DNA of 64,000 nucleotides from an uncultured Oscillospiraceae bacterium (GCA_947589745.1 CANQCS010000007.1:1-64000), one strand, 5' to 3'; shown: positions 36,145 to 45,257, counted from the stretch's first letter. The notes: generated by a model not told the origin, from the letters alone. A program made the numbers and translations.

Positions 36145-37464
36145 GTGCGGGACATCCCCCAAAATGTGCGCGATATCCTGCTCCGGCTGGAGGGCGCGGG
36201 CTATGAGGCCTGGTGCGTGGGCGGCGCGGTGCGGGACCTGCTGCTGGGCCGGGAGCCCGGCGACTGGGACGTGACCACCAGCGCCCGGCCCGAGGCGGTG
36301 CTTTCCCTCTTCGCGCCCCACGCCCTGCCCACCGGCCTCCAGCACGGCACCGTCACCGTGGGCGGCGGCCGGGGCGTGGAGGTCACCACCTACCGCCTGG
36401 ACGGCGACTACCTGGACAGCCGCCACCCGGACCACGTCACCTTCACCGCCTCCCTCCGGGAGGACCTGGCCCGCCGGGACTTTACGGTGAACGCCATCGC
36501 CATGGACCTGCGGGGCCGGGTGTCGGACCCCTTCGGTGGCCGGGAGGACCTGGCGCGGGGCGTCCTCCGGGCGGTGGGGGACCCGGAGAAGCGGTTTGGG
36601 GAGGACGCCCTGCGCATCCTCCGGGGCCTGCGGTTTGCCGCCAAGCTGGGCTTTGCCATCGAGCCGGACACCGCCGCCGCCCTCCACCGCTGTGCGCCGC
36701 TGCTGGGGCGCATCGCCCCGGAGCGCATCCGGGAGGAGCTGCTGGGCATCCTCTGCGGCCCGGACGTGCTGCCGGTGCTGCTGGACTACCCCGACGTGCT
36801 GGGGGTATTTTTGCCGGAGGTGCTCCCGGCGGTGGGCTTCGACCAGCGGAGCCTCTACCACTGCTACGACGTGTGGGAGCACACCGCCCGGTCCGTGGCC
36901 GCGGCGCGGCCCGTCCCGGTGCTGCGGTGCGCCATGCTGCTCCACGACCTTGGCAAGCCGGAAACCTTTACAGTAGATGAAAACGGCCAGGGCCACTTCT
37001 ACGGCCACTGGCGCAAGAGCGTGGAGAAGGCGGAGGCGATCCTGGACCGCCTTCGGTTCGACAACCGGAGCAAGAAGACCATCCTGACCCTGGTGGAGCG
37101 CCACGACGCGGAGATGCCCCTGTCTGAGCGGGCAGTACGCCGGAACCTGGCCCGGTATGGGGAGGAGACGGTGCGGCTGCTGCTGGAGGTGAAGCGGGCG
37201 GACAACCTGGCCCAGGCGGAGCGGTTCCGGGACCGGCAGAGGCTCATCGACCAGTGGGAGACGCTGCTGGCTATGGTGCTGGCGGAGGGCTCCTGCTTCT
37301 CCCTGAAGCAATTGGCTGTCAAGGGAAATGACCTACTGGACCTTGGACTCCAGGGCCCGGCAGTGGGGAAGTGCCTGGAGGAATTGCTGGAGCTGGTCAT
37401 GGACGGGGAGCTGCCCAACGACCGGGCCATGCTGCTGGCGTACACGAAGGAGAAACTGCTATGA
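36145..37464 (+). CDS. cca: CCA tRNA nucleotidyltransferase
   Basis: Class II CCA-adding enzyme of 439 aa that builds or repairs the tRNA 3' CCA end. Head domain: CVGGAVRDLLLG (GGxVRD), the catalytic DWDVTTSARP, RRDFTVNAIAMD (motif B) and EDALRILRGLRFAAKLGF. An HD-like region follows, with LLHDLGKPETFT, and a C-terminal helical part. The GTG at 36145 gives the family length and has GGAAGG/GGTGAGG upstream; the frame could extend to an ATG at 36052 that lacks a ribosome site. The stop overlaps nfo by four bases. Confidence 0.93.
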   Translation: MRDIPQNVRDILLRLEGAGYEAWCVGGAVRDLLLGREPGDWDVTTSARPEAVLSLFAPHALPTGLQHGTVTVGGGRGVEVTTYRLDGDYLDSRHPDHVTFTASLREDLARRDFTVNAIAMDLRGRVSDPFGGREDLARGVLRAVGDPEKRFGEDALRILRGLRFAAKLGFAIEPDTAAALHRCAPLLGRIAPERIREELLGILCGPDVLPVLLDYPDVLGVFLPEVLPAVGFDQRSLYHCYDVWEHTARSVAAARPVPVLRCAMLLHDLGKPETFTVDENGQGHFYGHWRKSVEKAEAILDRLRFDNRSKKTILTLVERHDAEMPLSERAVRRNLARYGEETVRLLLEVKRADNLAQAERFRDRQRLIDQWETLLAMVLAEGSCFSLKQLAVKGNDLLDLGLQGPAVGKCLEELLELVMDGELPNDRAMLLAYTKEKLL

Positions 37465-38312
37465 CGTATTTGGGTGCCCATCTGTCCTCCGCCGGAGGCT
37501 TTTATAAAATGGGAAAGGCGGCGCTGAAGATCGGCGCCAACACCTTCCAGTGCTTTGTCCGCAATCCCCGGGGAGCCAGGGCCAAGGCCATCGACCCGGC
37601 GGACCTGGGGAAGCTGCGGGCCCTGCTGGCGGAGGAGGGCTTCGGGCCCATCGTGGCCCACGCGCCCTACATCATGAACCCCTGCTCCAAGGATGAGGGC
37701 ATCCGGGAGCTGGCGGAGCGGATGATGCGGGAGGACCTGGCCCTCATGGAGCACCTGCCGGGGAACTACTACAACTTCCACCCCGGCAGCCACGTGGGGC
37801 AGGGCCTGGAAACCGGCTGCCGCCTCATCGCGGGGATGCTGGACCGGGTGGTGGGGCCGGAGGTCCACACCACGGTCCTGCTGGAGACTATGGCCGGCAA
37901 GGGCAGCGAGGTGGGGGGCCGGTTCGAGGACCTGCGCCTGATCCTGGACCTGGCGGACTGCCGGGAGAGGCTGGGGGTCTGCCTGGACACCTGCCACGTA
38001 TCCGACGCCGGGTACGACATCGTACACGACCTGGACGGGGTGCTGGAAGAGTTTGACCGGGTGGTGGGACTGGAGCGGCTGCTGGCGGTCCACATCAACG
38101 ACAGCCTGAACCCGCCGGGGGCCCGGAAGGACCGCCACGCCCTCATCGGGGAGGGGACCCTCGGCACGGAGGCCATTCTGCGGGTCATCACCCACCCGGC
38201 GCTGAAGGACCTGCCGTTCATTCTGGAGACGCCCACGGACGACGCGGGGCACGGGAAGGAGATCGCCATGTTGCGGGAGCGGCTGGGGGAGGGAACTTTG
38301 CAGGAGAGGTAA
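37461..38312 (+). CDS. nfo: Endonuclease IV (AP endonuclease)
   Basis: TIM-barrel AP endonuclease of 283 aa for base-excision repair. It opens with LGAHLSSAGGFYKMG. The three-zinc site is visible in NFHPGSHVG, LLETMAGKG, CLDTCHVSDAGYD, VHINDSLNPPGARKDRH and the last LETPTDD. All usual ligands (His, Glu, Asp) are in place. The ATG overlaps the cca stop, so the two are translationally coupled. AAGGAG precedes the start. Length is normal. Confidence 0.96.
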   Translation: MTYLGAHLSSAGGFYKMGKAALKIGANTFQCFVRNPRGARAKAIDPADLGKLRALLAEEGFGPIVAHAPYIMNPCSKDEGIRELAERMMREDLALMEHLPGNYYNFHPGSHVGQGLETGCRLIAGMLDRVVGPEVHTTVLLETMAGKGSEVGGRFEDLRLILDLADCRERLGVCLDTCHVSDAGYDIVHDLDGVLEEFDRVVGLERLLAVHINDSLNPPGARKDRHALIGEGTLGTEAILRVITHPALKDLPFILETPTDDAGHGKEIAMLRERLGEGTLQER

Positions 38313-38319
38313 ATCGGGC

Positions 38320-38347
38320 TTGCAAAATTCCTCCAGTCTGCTATAAT
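38320..38347 (+). promoter_or_regulatory. Promoter of the darA-like gene
   Basis: TTGCAA at 38320-38325 and TATAAT at 38342-38347 with a 16-base spacer, 45 bases before the start codon. Confidence 0.65.
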
Positions 38348-38392
38348 AGAGGCAGAGGCCGGGGGCCTACTACATGAAAGAGGTGATGTTGC

Positions 38393-38749
38393 ATGGCGAA
38401 AGAAGCGGGGAAGCAGAAGCTGATCCTGGCGGTCATCCAGGGCGACGACTACATGGACACCGTGGATGAACTGAACCACAACGGTTTCTTTGCAACGGTC
38501 CTGAGCTCCACGGGCGGCTTTTTAAAGAAGCGCAGCGTAACGGTCATGATCGGCGTGGAAGCGGGGCGGATGCAAGGTGCGCTGGACATCATCAAGCAGT
38601 GCGCCGGACGGCGGAAGGAGATGACATACACCAACCTGTCGATCTCGGCGGGGAGCCCCACGCCGTCGATCCCGGTGATGCCGGTGCAGATGCACGTCGG
38701 CGGCGCGGTCGTTTTTATCATCGACCTCGAAGATATTCAAAAATATTAA
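38393..38749 (+). CDS. darA: Cyclic di-AMP receptor DarA (PstA, PII-like)
   Basis: PII-like trimeric signalling protein of 118 aa that binds c-di-AMP in Firmicutes. The conserved STGGFLKKRSVTVMIGVE block, with the T/B-loop and ligand-binding GGFL, and the QGDDYMDTVDELNHNGFFAT opening are diagnostic. In this window c-di-AMP signalling also fits the KtrAB potassium system, whose RCK subunit is a known target in relatives. An SD-like GAGGTG precedes the ATG at 38393. Repeat A6 follows. Confidence 0.92.
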   Translation: MAKEAGKQKLILAVIQGDDYMDTVDELNHNGFFATVLSSTGGFLKKRSVTVMIGVEAGRMQGALDIIKQCAGRRKEMTYTNLSISAGSPTPSIPVMPVQMHVGGAVVFIIDLEDIQKY

Positions 38750-38789
38750 ATTTTGCCGTCCGCCGGGTCCCGTCCCGGCGGACGGCGTT

Positions 38790-39578
38790 CCTTTCGTCCC
38801 CCTTGCAGGGGAGCGGAAGCGGGGGCGGCAGCCCCCACAACAGGTGCGCCGCAGGCGCAACTGTTAAATTTTTGGAGGGGCCTCGATGGCCCCGACGAAA
38901 ATCTAAGTGCCAATCTGTAGGGGCCTCCGGCCCCTACCACCTCTTAAAATATGTTTTAGTGCCTGCCGGCACCCTGGGTTACTTTTTGTGCAAACAAAAA
39001 GTAACCAAAAAGTTGCTTAAGGGGGCTCGCGCCCCCTTAAGAATCCCTGCTGTTTGGATAGGACGTTAAGGGCAGATGGGTGGTGGGTAGAACCCAGAGA
39101 AAGCCTTCATCGGTACTGCTGTGTTGCTTTTCCGTATTCTTACTGCTGGTTGCTCCGTTCCACTACGCAATTGAGGGAGCGGTGCTTGTCGAGTCCGTAG
39201 ACGGAAATCTGTCCTGTGCGTAGTGGAACGGAGCAGGACGCAGTCGGACAACGTAAAAGCGACCAGCGAAGCCAATGTTTCGGTTTCGCCGCCCCAAGCG
39301 GCGAAACTTGCGCCGCAGCAGGATCTCCTTGGGGACATACTGAAACAGCCGCAGAATCCTATACACGGGAGCAAGAACAGTTTAGACCGGACAGACCAAC
39401 GGGGGAGCGCAAAACTAAACAAAAAAATAAGGAAAGATTTTTAAGAAAACCATTCCTGGTTTTCTTAAACGTGCTTTTGGTTACTTTTCCCACGGGGGAA
39501 AAGTAACCCAGGGGGCGCCCCGTCCGGGGGTGCGCATCAGCCCCGGTGGGGGCGGAGCCCCCCACCCCCATTTTAAGG
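38790..39578 (+). repeat. Dispersed repeat family A, copy 6
   Basis: Complete copy, head left. GGGGCC-type palindromes at 38810-38940 precede the head hairpin GGGTTACTTTTTG/CAAAAAGTAACC (about 38978-39007) and CTTAAGGGGGC/GCCCCCTTAAG. The inverted core GCTCCGTTCCACTACGCA is near 39153 and reappears inverted near 39218. The stem TTTCGCCGC/GCGGCGAAA, TCTCCTTGGGGACATACTGA, TAAGAAAACC/GGTTTTCTTA and the tail hairpin follow (to about 39510). Confidence 0.87.
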
Positions 39579-39709
39579 GAATCTTAAATATTTCCCCCCT
39601 TTGAAATTAAAAATCGTCTGATAGTATGCAAGACATCCCACCCAACAGCGGCCGCCGCGGCCTGCGGCTGGCAGGCCGTGCGCGGACCGCTGTCAGAAAG
39701 GAGCCGTCT

Positions 39710-40924
39710 ATGGAGGCCTTGGATACTGTCTTTTTTGCGCTGTCGCTTAGCTTGAAGCTCTTTACCGTCTATTTCGCCGCCGTGGTGATCGCGGGGCTGC
39801 TGCGCCGGCGGCCCCGGTATCCCAGGGCCGCCCCAAAGACCCGCTTTGCCGTGGTGGTGGCCGCCCGGAACGAGGAGGCCGTCATCGCCGACCTGGTGTA
39901 CAGCGTCCGGAACCAGCGCTACCCGCAGGAGCTGGCAGACGTGTACGTGGTCCCCAACAACTGCACCGACTTCACCGAGGCCGCCGCGGCCTCCGCCGGG
40001 GCCCATATCATCCACTGCCTGGGCCCCGTCCGCAGCAAGGGCGACGCCCTCCATCAGGCTTTTACCCAGCTTTTGCCCAAGGGCTACGACGCCTTCCTGG
40101 TGCTGGACGCGGACAACACCCTGTCCCCGGACTACCTGGCCCGGATGAACGACGCCTTCGCCGCCGGGGCCATGGTGTGCAAATCCCGCATGGCGGCGGC
40201 CAATCCCACCGCCGCCCCGGTGGCCGGATGCTACGCCCTCTATAACGCCCTCTTCGACCTGATCTGGAACCGCCCACGGGCGGCCCTGGGCCTCTCCGCC
40301 AAGCTGGTGGGCAGCGGCTTCGCCGTCCGCCGGGAGGTGCTGGAGCGCCTGGGCGGCTGGAACACCGCCACCATCGCGGAGGATGCGGAGTTCGCCGCCC
40401 AGCTGGCCCAGGCGGGCTATCAGGTGGAGTGGGTGCGGGAGGCCGTCAACTACGACGAGGAGCCCACGGACTTCCGCCTGTCCCTCCGCCAGCGCCGACG
40501 CTGGTGCAGCGGCGTGATGCAGGTGGCCAAGCGCCGCCTGGTCCCGCTGTGGCGGAAGGACAGCCCCGCGCCCCGGCTCCGCTGGGATATGACCATGTTC
40601 CTGCTGGCGCCCTTCACCGGCTCGGTGTCCGCGCTGCTGCTGGCGGGGAGCCTCCTGGCCGGGGTCCTCACCGGGGATATGGCGGGCGTGACGGTGTGCC
40701 TGGGCAGCATGTGCCTGGCCTGGGCCGGAGGCGTGGTCCTGGGGGCGGCGCTGTGCCTGCTGGGCGGCTATCGCCTGCGGGGCATGACCGCCGCCGCGGC
40801 CCTGTTCCCGGTGTTCCTGTTCTCCTTCCTGCCGCTGCAGGTCATCTCCCTCTTTTGGGACACCAAGCAGTGGCAGGCCGTGCCCCACCGGGGCGGGGCG
40901 CGGGTCGCCCCATCCAGGGGATAA
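39710..40924 (+). CDS. Glycosyltransferase family 2 membrane protein
   Basis: Processive-type GT2 of 404 aa. An N-terminal membrane helix comes first (TVYFAAVVIAGLL). The GT-A domain follows: VVVAARNEEAVI, DAFLVLDADNT (DxD), LVGSGFAVRREVLE, TIAEDAEFAAQ (catalytic ED) and QRRRWCSGVMQ (the Q/RxxRW motif). Several C-terminal helices close the protein. The pattern is that of synthases for poly-beta-linked hexosamine or similar surface glycans. The ATG at 39710 follows AAAGGAG. A good hairpin terminator follows. Confidence 0.9.
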   Translation: MEALDTVFFALSLSLKLFTVYFAAVVIAGLLRRRPRYPRAAPKTRFAVVVAARNEEAVIADLVYSVRNQRYPQELADVYVVPNNCTDFTEAAAASAGAHIIHCLGPVRSKGDALHQAFTQLLPKGYDAFLVLDADNTLSPDYLARMNDAFAAGAMVCKSRMAAANPTAAPVAGCYALYNALFDLIWNRPRAALGLSAKLVGSGFAVRREVLERLGGWNTATIAEDAEFAAQLAQAGYQVEWVREAVNYDEEPTDFRLSLRQRRRWCSGVMQVAKRRLVPLWRKDSPAPRLRWDMTMFLLAPFTGSVSALLLAGSLLAGVLTGDMAGVTVCLGSMCLAWAGGVVLGAALCLLGGYRLRGMTAAAALFPVFLFSFLPLQVISLFWDTKQWQAVPHRGGARVAPSRG

Positions 40925-40946
40925 CTGCATATTCACCGCAATATAC

Positions 40947-40978
40947 AGAAGGGAGAGGCGTTTGCCTCTCCCTTCTTG
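40947..40978 (+). terminator. Terminator after the glycosyltransferase gene
   Basis: Stem AGAAGGGAGAGGC / GCCTCTCCCTTCT with a GTTT loop and a short T-rich tail. Confidence 0.8.
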
Positions 40979-40999
40979 TAAAAATGTCACACGAAAGCC

Positions 41000-41028
41000 T
41001 TGCTATTTCCTGGAGAATTTGATATAAT
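41000..41028 (+). promoter_or_regulatory. Promoter of the HAD hydrolase gene
   Basis: TTGCTA at 41000-41005 and TATAAT at 41023-41028 with a 17-base spacer. Confidence 0.65.
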
Positions 41029-41059
41029 TCCCTCAATCCAACCGACGGAGATGAGAAAT

Positions 41060-41776
41060 ATGCTGGATACCATTCTTTTCGACCTGGACGGAACGCTGAT
41101 CCCCTTCTTCCAGGACGACTTTATCCGGGCTTATTTCGCCGCTCTGGTCCACCACATGACGCCTCTGGGCTTCGACGGGGAGACGCTGGTCAAGGCCGTC
41201 TGGCGGGGCACCAACGCCATGGTGGCCAACGACGGGAGGGTCACCAACCGGCAGCTCTTCTGGGAGGTGTTCACCCACGACCTGGGCATCCAGGCCCTCA
41301 GCCTGGAGACCCACCTGGAGGACTTCTATCTCACGGACTTCGACAAGGTGCGCAGCATCCTGCGGGAGGACGCGGACCGCAGCGATCTGATCCGCTCCCT
41401 GCGGCGGCGGGGGTATCAGGTGATCCTGGCCACCACGCCCATCTTTCCCCGGGTGGCGGTGGAGACCCGGCTGGCCTGGGTGGGGCTCAGCGGCGGCGAC
41501 TTCGACTACATCACCAGCTATGAGAACTGCCGCCACAGCAAGCCCAACACGGCCTACTACACGGACATCCTGGACGCCACGGGCATCCCGGGGGAGAACT
41601 GCCTGATGATCGGCAACAACCCCATCGACGACATGGCGGCCATGGACGTGGGCATCAGCGCGTGGCTGGTGACGGACTACATCGAGAACCCCCAGAACGT
41701 CCCCATTGAGCGGTATCCCCACGGGAATTACGCCAGACTGGAGCAGATCCTGATGGCGCTGCCGGAAATTACATAA
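41060..41776 (+). CDS. HAD superfamily hydrolase
   Basis: Phosphatase-like protein of 238 aa. Motif I is FDLDGTLIP at residues 7-15 (nucleophile and acid Asp). Motif II is VILATTPIFP. The motif III lysine lies in HSKPNTAYY and motif IV is MIGNNPIDDMAAMDVG. The cap is a helical C1 insert of about 80 residues. The substrate is unknown. The ATG at 41060 has GGAG nine bases upstream; ATG at 41051 lies within that ribosome-site region. It has its own promoter and a strong terminator. Confidence 0.9.
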   Translation: MLDTILFDLDGTLIPFFQDDFIRAYFAALVHHMTPLGFDGETLVKAVWRGTNAMVANDGRVTNRQLFWEVFTHDLGIQALSLETHLEDFYLTDFDKVRSILREDADRSDLIRSLRRRGYQVILATTPIFPRVAVETRLAWVGLSGGDFDYITSYENCRHSKPNTAYYTDILDATGIPGENCLMIGNNPIDDMAAMDVGISAWLVTDYIENPQNVPIERYPHGNYARLEQILMALPEIT

Positions 41777-41783
41777 CGGGCCC

Positions 41784-41818
41784 AGAGCCGCGCCGGTTTT
41801 CCGGCGCGGCTCTTTTGT
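41784..41818 (+). terminator. Terminator after the HAD gene
   Basis: Stem AGAGCCGCGCCGG / CCGGCGCGGCTCT with a TTTT loop followed by TTTGTT. Confidence 0.88.
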
Positions 41819-41854
41819 TCCATGCTCTGGCACTGCCCTCCGCCCGTCCCGCCG

Positions 41855-41862
41855 CATATCAT
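41855..41862 (+). promoter_or_regulatory. Possible sporulation-type -10 element of dpaA
   Basis: CATATCAT resembles the CATA-type -10 boxes used by mother-cell sigma factors SigE and SigK. No convincing -35 at standard spacing was found. This is a suggestion only, based on the known mother-cell expression of dpaAB. Confidence 0.25.
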
Positions 41863-41882
41863 GAGAGCGAGGGGGGATGTGT

Positions 41883-42617
41883 ATGAAACGAACGGTCGCC
41901 ATCCTGGGCGGCGACCAGCGGCAGGTGTGTCTGGCGGAGCTGCTGCTGGCGGACGGCTGGGAGGTCTCCACCTGGGGCCTGGAGCGGGGCGAGGCGCCCG
42001 CGCCCGCGCCGCTGAACCAGGCGCTGCAGGCGGAGATGCTGATTTTTCCATTGCCGGTGTGCCGGCTGGGGAAACTGAACCTGCCGCTGACAGACACGGA
42101 GCTGGCCGCAGACCGGCTGTGGCCCCGGCTGCGGTACCACCAGCTGCTGCTGGGGGGCATGACCAAGGAGCTGTCGCCCCGGCTGATGGCGGACTTTGGC
42201 CTGACCATGCTGGACTACTACGACCGGGAGGAGCTGCAGGTAGCCAACGCGATCCCCACCGCCGAGGGGGCGCTGCGGCTGGCCATGGAGGAGACGGACC
42301 GGACACTCCACAACAGCAAGTGCCTGGTGATCGGGTACGGCCGCATCGGGCGGCTGCTGGCGGCGCGGCTGAGCTCCCTGGGGGCCCGCGTGACAGTGGC
42401 GGCCCGGCGGTACAGCGACCTGGCGTGGATCGACGCCTGGAGCTGCAAAGCGGTACACACCGGCCAGCTCACCGGAAAGCTGGGGGAGTTTGATTTGATT
42501 TTCAACACAGTACCCGCCCTCGTCCTGGATGCCGAACGGCTCAAGGAGATACGCGGCGGCTGCGTGGTATTGGACCTTGCGTCCGCCCCCGGCGGGGCGG
42601 ACGCAAAAAATGGATAG
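41883..42617 (+). CDS. dpaA: Dipicolinate synthase subunit A, N-terminal part of a split gene
   Basis: First 238 codons of spoVFA/dpaA, ending in six element-encoded residues before a stop (244 aa as read). Subunit A oxidises the dihydro intermediate to dipicolinic acid, the Ca-chelating spore-core solute. Visible parts are an N-terminal domain starting KRTVAILGGDQRQ and the Rossmann motif LVIGYGRIGR near residue 148. The GGCVVLDLASAPGG segment breaks off at codon 238. The remaining conserved end (APGLPGKAAPRTAAE) is found at 62205-62348. The ATG at 41883 follows GAGGGGGGATGTGT. Relatives are about 290 aa, so this copy alone is about 50 residues short and likely inactive. Confidence 0.93.
   Translation: MKRTVAILGGDQRQVCLAELLLADGWEVSTWGLERGEAPAPAPLNQALQAEMLIFPLPVCRLGKLNLPLTDTELAADRLWPRLRYHQLLLGGMTKELSPRLMADFGLTMLDYYDREELQVANAIPTAEGALRLAMEETDRTLHNSKCLVIGYGRIGRLLAARLSSLGARVTVAARRYSDLAWIDAWSCKAVHTGQLTGKLGEFDLIFNTVPALVLDAERLKEIRGGCVVLDLASAPGGADAKNG
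42593..42597 (+). other. Left recombination joint (attL) in dpaA
   Basis: CGGGG, identical to 62201-62205. To its left is dpaA codons 1-238; to its right is element DNA. The rejoined sequence around it, TCCGCCCC-CGGC-GGGGTGGA, is an imperfect palindrome, as expected of a serine-integrase attachment site. Confidence 0.8.
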
Positions 42618-42650
42618 GGTTTGTGATAACAAAACCTATCCATTTTTTTA
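42605..42650 (+). terminator. Terminator just inside the left end of the element
   Basis: Stem ATGGATAGG / CCTATCCAT with a loop containing TTTGTGATAACAAA, followed by TTTTTTTA. It ends transcription of the truncated dpaA in the unexcised state. Confidence 0.8.
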
Positions 42651-42671
42651 TTATTCTTCCAAATAGAAGGG

Positions 42672-43345
42672 GGGTAAGGGGCCTCCGGCCCCTGGGGGGA
42701 ATGGTAGGGACCTGGCGGTCCCTGCGCACCCTGGGTTACTTTTTGTGCAAACAAAAAGTAACCAAAAAATTGCTTAAGGGGCTGGGGCCCCTTAAGAATC
42801 CCCGGGGAGAACGGTTAAGGGCAGATGGTTGGTGAGACTAGGAGCCAGAGAAAGCATTCATCGGGGGTGCTGCTTTTTTGCCGTATTCCGACTGCCGGTT
42901 GCTCCGTTCCACTACGCAATTGAGGGCGCGGTTCTTGTCGGGTCCGTAGACGGAAATCTGTCCTGTGCGTAGTGGAACGGAGCAGAACGCAGTCAGTCCC
43001 GAGCCGTATACGGAAATCCTTCAATTGCGTAGTGGAACGGAGCAACCGGCAGTCGGACAAGCAAAAAACGACCAACGCACCCAATGAGCCCCCGCACCAG
43101 CGCTTCCATCTCCTTGGGGACATACTAGGGTAGCCGCAACGCCTCATACACGGGAGCAAGAACAGTTTAGACCAAACCAACCAAAGGGGGAGCGCAAACA
43201 TAAACAAAAAATGAAGGAAAGATTCTCAAGAAAACCATCCCTGGTTTTCTTGAGCGTGTTTTTGGTGACTTTTTGCACGGGCAAAAAGTCACACCGGTGC
43301 ACCCCCAGGGGTGCAAAAAAGCCCCCGGGGCGGCGAGCCCCGAGA
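42672..43345 (+). repeat. Dispersed repeat family A, copy 7
   Basis: Complete copy, head left, with three core units instead of two: GCTCCGTTCCACTACGCA near 42901 and inverted units near 42965 and 43025. The head hairpin is at about 42733-42765 and TCTCCTTGGGGACATACT at about 43111. CTCAAGAAAACC/GGTTTTCTTGAG is at about 43228-43255. The tail hairpin is the variant GGTGACTTTTTGC/GCAAAAAGTCAC. Confidence 0.87.
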
Positions 43346-43363
43346 GCTTAAAAAGGAAGGTGG

Positions 43364-44905
43364 TTAAGCGGCCTGCCGCTTTTTGATAACCACCAGGCAG
43401 CCGAGGACCATCAGCGCCCCCACGGGGAGCATGATGACGCCGGGGATGCCCACAGAGGCCAGCACACCCGCCAGGATGTAACTGACAAAGGAGATCGCCG
43501 CGCAGGTCACCGCGTAGGGGAGCTGCGTGGACACATGGTTCACGTGGTCGCACTGGGCGCCGGCGGAGGCCATGATGGTGGTGTCGGAGATGGGGGAGCA
43601 GTGGTCGCCGCAGACGGCCCCGGCCATGCAGGCGGCGATGCAGATGATGCTCAGGGGGTTGTCGGCGGGAAATACCTCCTGGGTGATGGGGATGAGGATG
43701 CCGAAGGTGCCCCAGCTGGTGCCGGTGGCGAAGGCCAGCAGGCAGCCCACCAGGAACACCAGGGCGGGAAGGAAGGCGTGGAACGCCCCGGCGGAGCCCT
43801 TCACCACGCCCTTGACGAACTCGGCGGCCCCCAGGGAGTCGGTCATGGTCTTCAGGGTCCAGGCAAAGGTCAGGATCAGGATGGCGGGCACCATGGCCTT
43901 GAAGCCCTCGGGGATGGCGTCCATCATGTCCTTGAAGGACAACACCCGGCGGCAGAGGTAGAAGAGCATGGTGATGACCAGGCCCACGGCGGAGCCCAGC
44001 ATCAGGCCCACGGAGGCGTCGGAGTTGGAGAAGGCGGTGACCACGTTCATGTAGCCTTCGTCCCCCGCCAGGAAGAAGTTGCCGGAGTAGAGCATGCCGA
44101 TGATGCAGCACACGATCAGCACCGCGATGGGCACCACCAGGTCCACGACCTTGCCCTTGGCGGCCTTCTCCTCGTCCTCCACACCGGTGTAGGGGTTGGC
44201 CCCGGAGAACAGATCCCCGGTCTCCTGGGCGTTCTTCTCATGCTTGGCCATGGAGCCGAACTCCACCTTCATGAGGATCATGCCCACCATCATGACGACG
44301 GTGAAAAGGGCGTAGAAGTTGTAGGGGATGGCCCGGATGAAGAGCATCAGGCCCTGGCCGTCCTCGGCGTAGCTGGCCACGGCGGCGGCCCAGGAGCTGA
44401 CGGGGGCGATGATGCACACCGGCGCGGCGGTGGCGTCGATGAGGTAGGCCAGCTTGGCCCGGGATACCCGATGCTTGTCCGTGAGGGGCCGCATGACGGA
44501 GCCCACGGTCAGGCAGTTGAAGTAGTCGTCGATGAAGATGAGCACGCCCAGGACCACGGTGGCCAGCTGTGCGCCCACGCGGGTCTTGATGTTGTTGGCG
44601 GCCCAGCGGCCAAAGGCGGCGGAGCCGCCGGCCTTGTTCATCAGGCACACCATGGCGCCCAGGATCACCAGGAACACCAGGATGCCCACGTTGTAGGCGT
44701 CGGACAGGACCCCGGCCACGCCGTCGCTGAAGACGTGCATGAGGGTGCCCTCAAAGGCGGCGCCTACGCTCCCCGCGCCGGGCACGGCGTAGAGAACGCC
44801 TCCCACCAGGATGCCGATGAAGAGGGAGGAGTAGACCTCCTTGGTGATCAGGGCCAGGGCGATGGCGATGATGGGCGGCAGCAGCGCCCATACGGTTGCG
44901 TACAT
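43364..44905 (-). CDS. lysW: NhaC-family transporter under lysine riboswitch control (LysW-type lysine transporter)
   Basis: Membrane antiporter-like protein of 513 aa with about 11-12 helices. Family marks are FIDDYFNCLTVGSVMRPLTD (conserved acidic pair in the transport path), APVSSWAAAVASYAEDG, FATGTSWGTFGILIPI and AGAVCGDHCSPISDTTIMAS. NhaC proteins exchange ions or organic cations. The lysine riboswitch directly upstream assigns this one to lysine transport, the group named LysW in regulon studies. The ATG at 44905 follows AGGAGGAATGCAATC. It lies inside the dpaA element. Confidence 0.88.
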   Translation of the reverse strand: MYATVWALLPPIIAIALALITKEVYSSLFIGILVGGVLYAVPGAGSVGAAFEGTLMHVFSDGVAGVLSDAYNVGILVFLVILGAMVCLMNKAGGSAAFGRWAANNIKTRVGAQLATVVLGVLIFIDDYFNCLTVGSVMRPLTDKHRVSRAKLAYLIDATAAPVCIIAPVSSWAAAVASYAEDGQGLMLFIRAIPYNFYALFTVVMMVGMILMKVEFGSMAKHEKNAQETGDLFSGANPYTGVEDEEKAAKGKVVDLVVPIAVLIVCCIIGMLYSGNFFLAGDEGYMNVVTAFSNSDASVGLMLGSAVGLVITMLFYLCRRVLSFKDMMDAIPEGFKAMVPAILILTFAWTLKTMTDSLGAAEFVKGVVKGSAGAFHAFLPALVFLVGCLLAFATGTSWGTFGILIPITQEVFPADNPLSIICIAACMAGAVCGDHCSPISDTTIMASAGAQCDHVNHVSTQLPYAVTCAAISFVSYILAGVLASVGIPGVIMLPVGALMVLGCLVVIKKRQAA

Positions 44906-44960
44906 GATTGCATTCCTCCTAAAAATTTTTTGATCTGCTGCGCTGGAAATGCCGGAGGCG

Positions 44961-44999
44961 AAAAAAACTCCCATGCGCCCCCGACAGAGGACCCATGGG
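44961..44999 (-). terminator. Expression-platform terminator of the lysine riboswitch
   Basis: Minus strand CCCATG ... CATGGG enclosing a GC-rich interior, followed by AGTTTTTTT. It lies between the aptamer and the lysW start, as needed for lysine-induced termination. Confidence 0.8.
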
Positions 45000-45027
45000 A
45001 TGACATGACGAAACATATCACTGCCGA

Positions 45028-45190
45028 CGAATAGCGCTCCACAGGTCGTGACAGTCCGCGGGATGTTGTCCCGCGGCCCAGCGGCCGGAGCTCAGGCACG
45101 CCCCCTCCGCTTCGGCGGCGGCCCCTTTCCCGCCCCACGGCTGCCTGGCCCAGTGGGGAGGTACTCTTGGCCTCCGCGCCTCTATCGTCA
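45028..45190 (-). ncRNA. Lysine riboswitch (L-box)
   Basis: Minus strand reads GATAGAGGCGCGG, then AAGAGTA, then GGGAAAGGGGCCGCCGCCGA and AAGCGG, a GC-rich P4-P5 region and a closing GGACTGTCACGA and GCGCTATTC. The GAUAGAGG, AGUA, AAAGGGG, GCCGAAG and ACUGUC elements are the conserved lysine aptamer blocks in correct order. It controls lysW, with a terminator 30 bases further on. Confidence 0.92.
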
Positions 45191-45257
45191 GGCGCCATCG
45201 TACCACGATACAGACGGTTTGTCAAGAATCCTGTGCAAAAAAGGTGAAAAAAGGGAG

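Noticed and set aside
42591..42617. Sequencing frameshift or simple 3' truncation of dpaA
   Set aside because: The exact missing C-terminus exists 19.6 kb away in the same orientation next to dpaB, with a shared 5-bp joint and a recombinase beside it; an error would not produce this.
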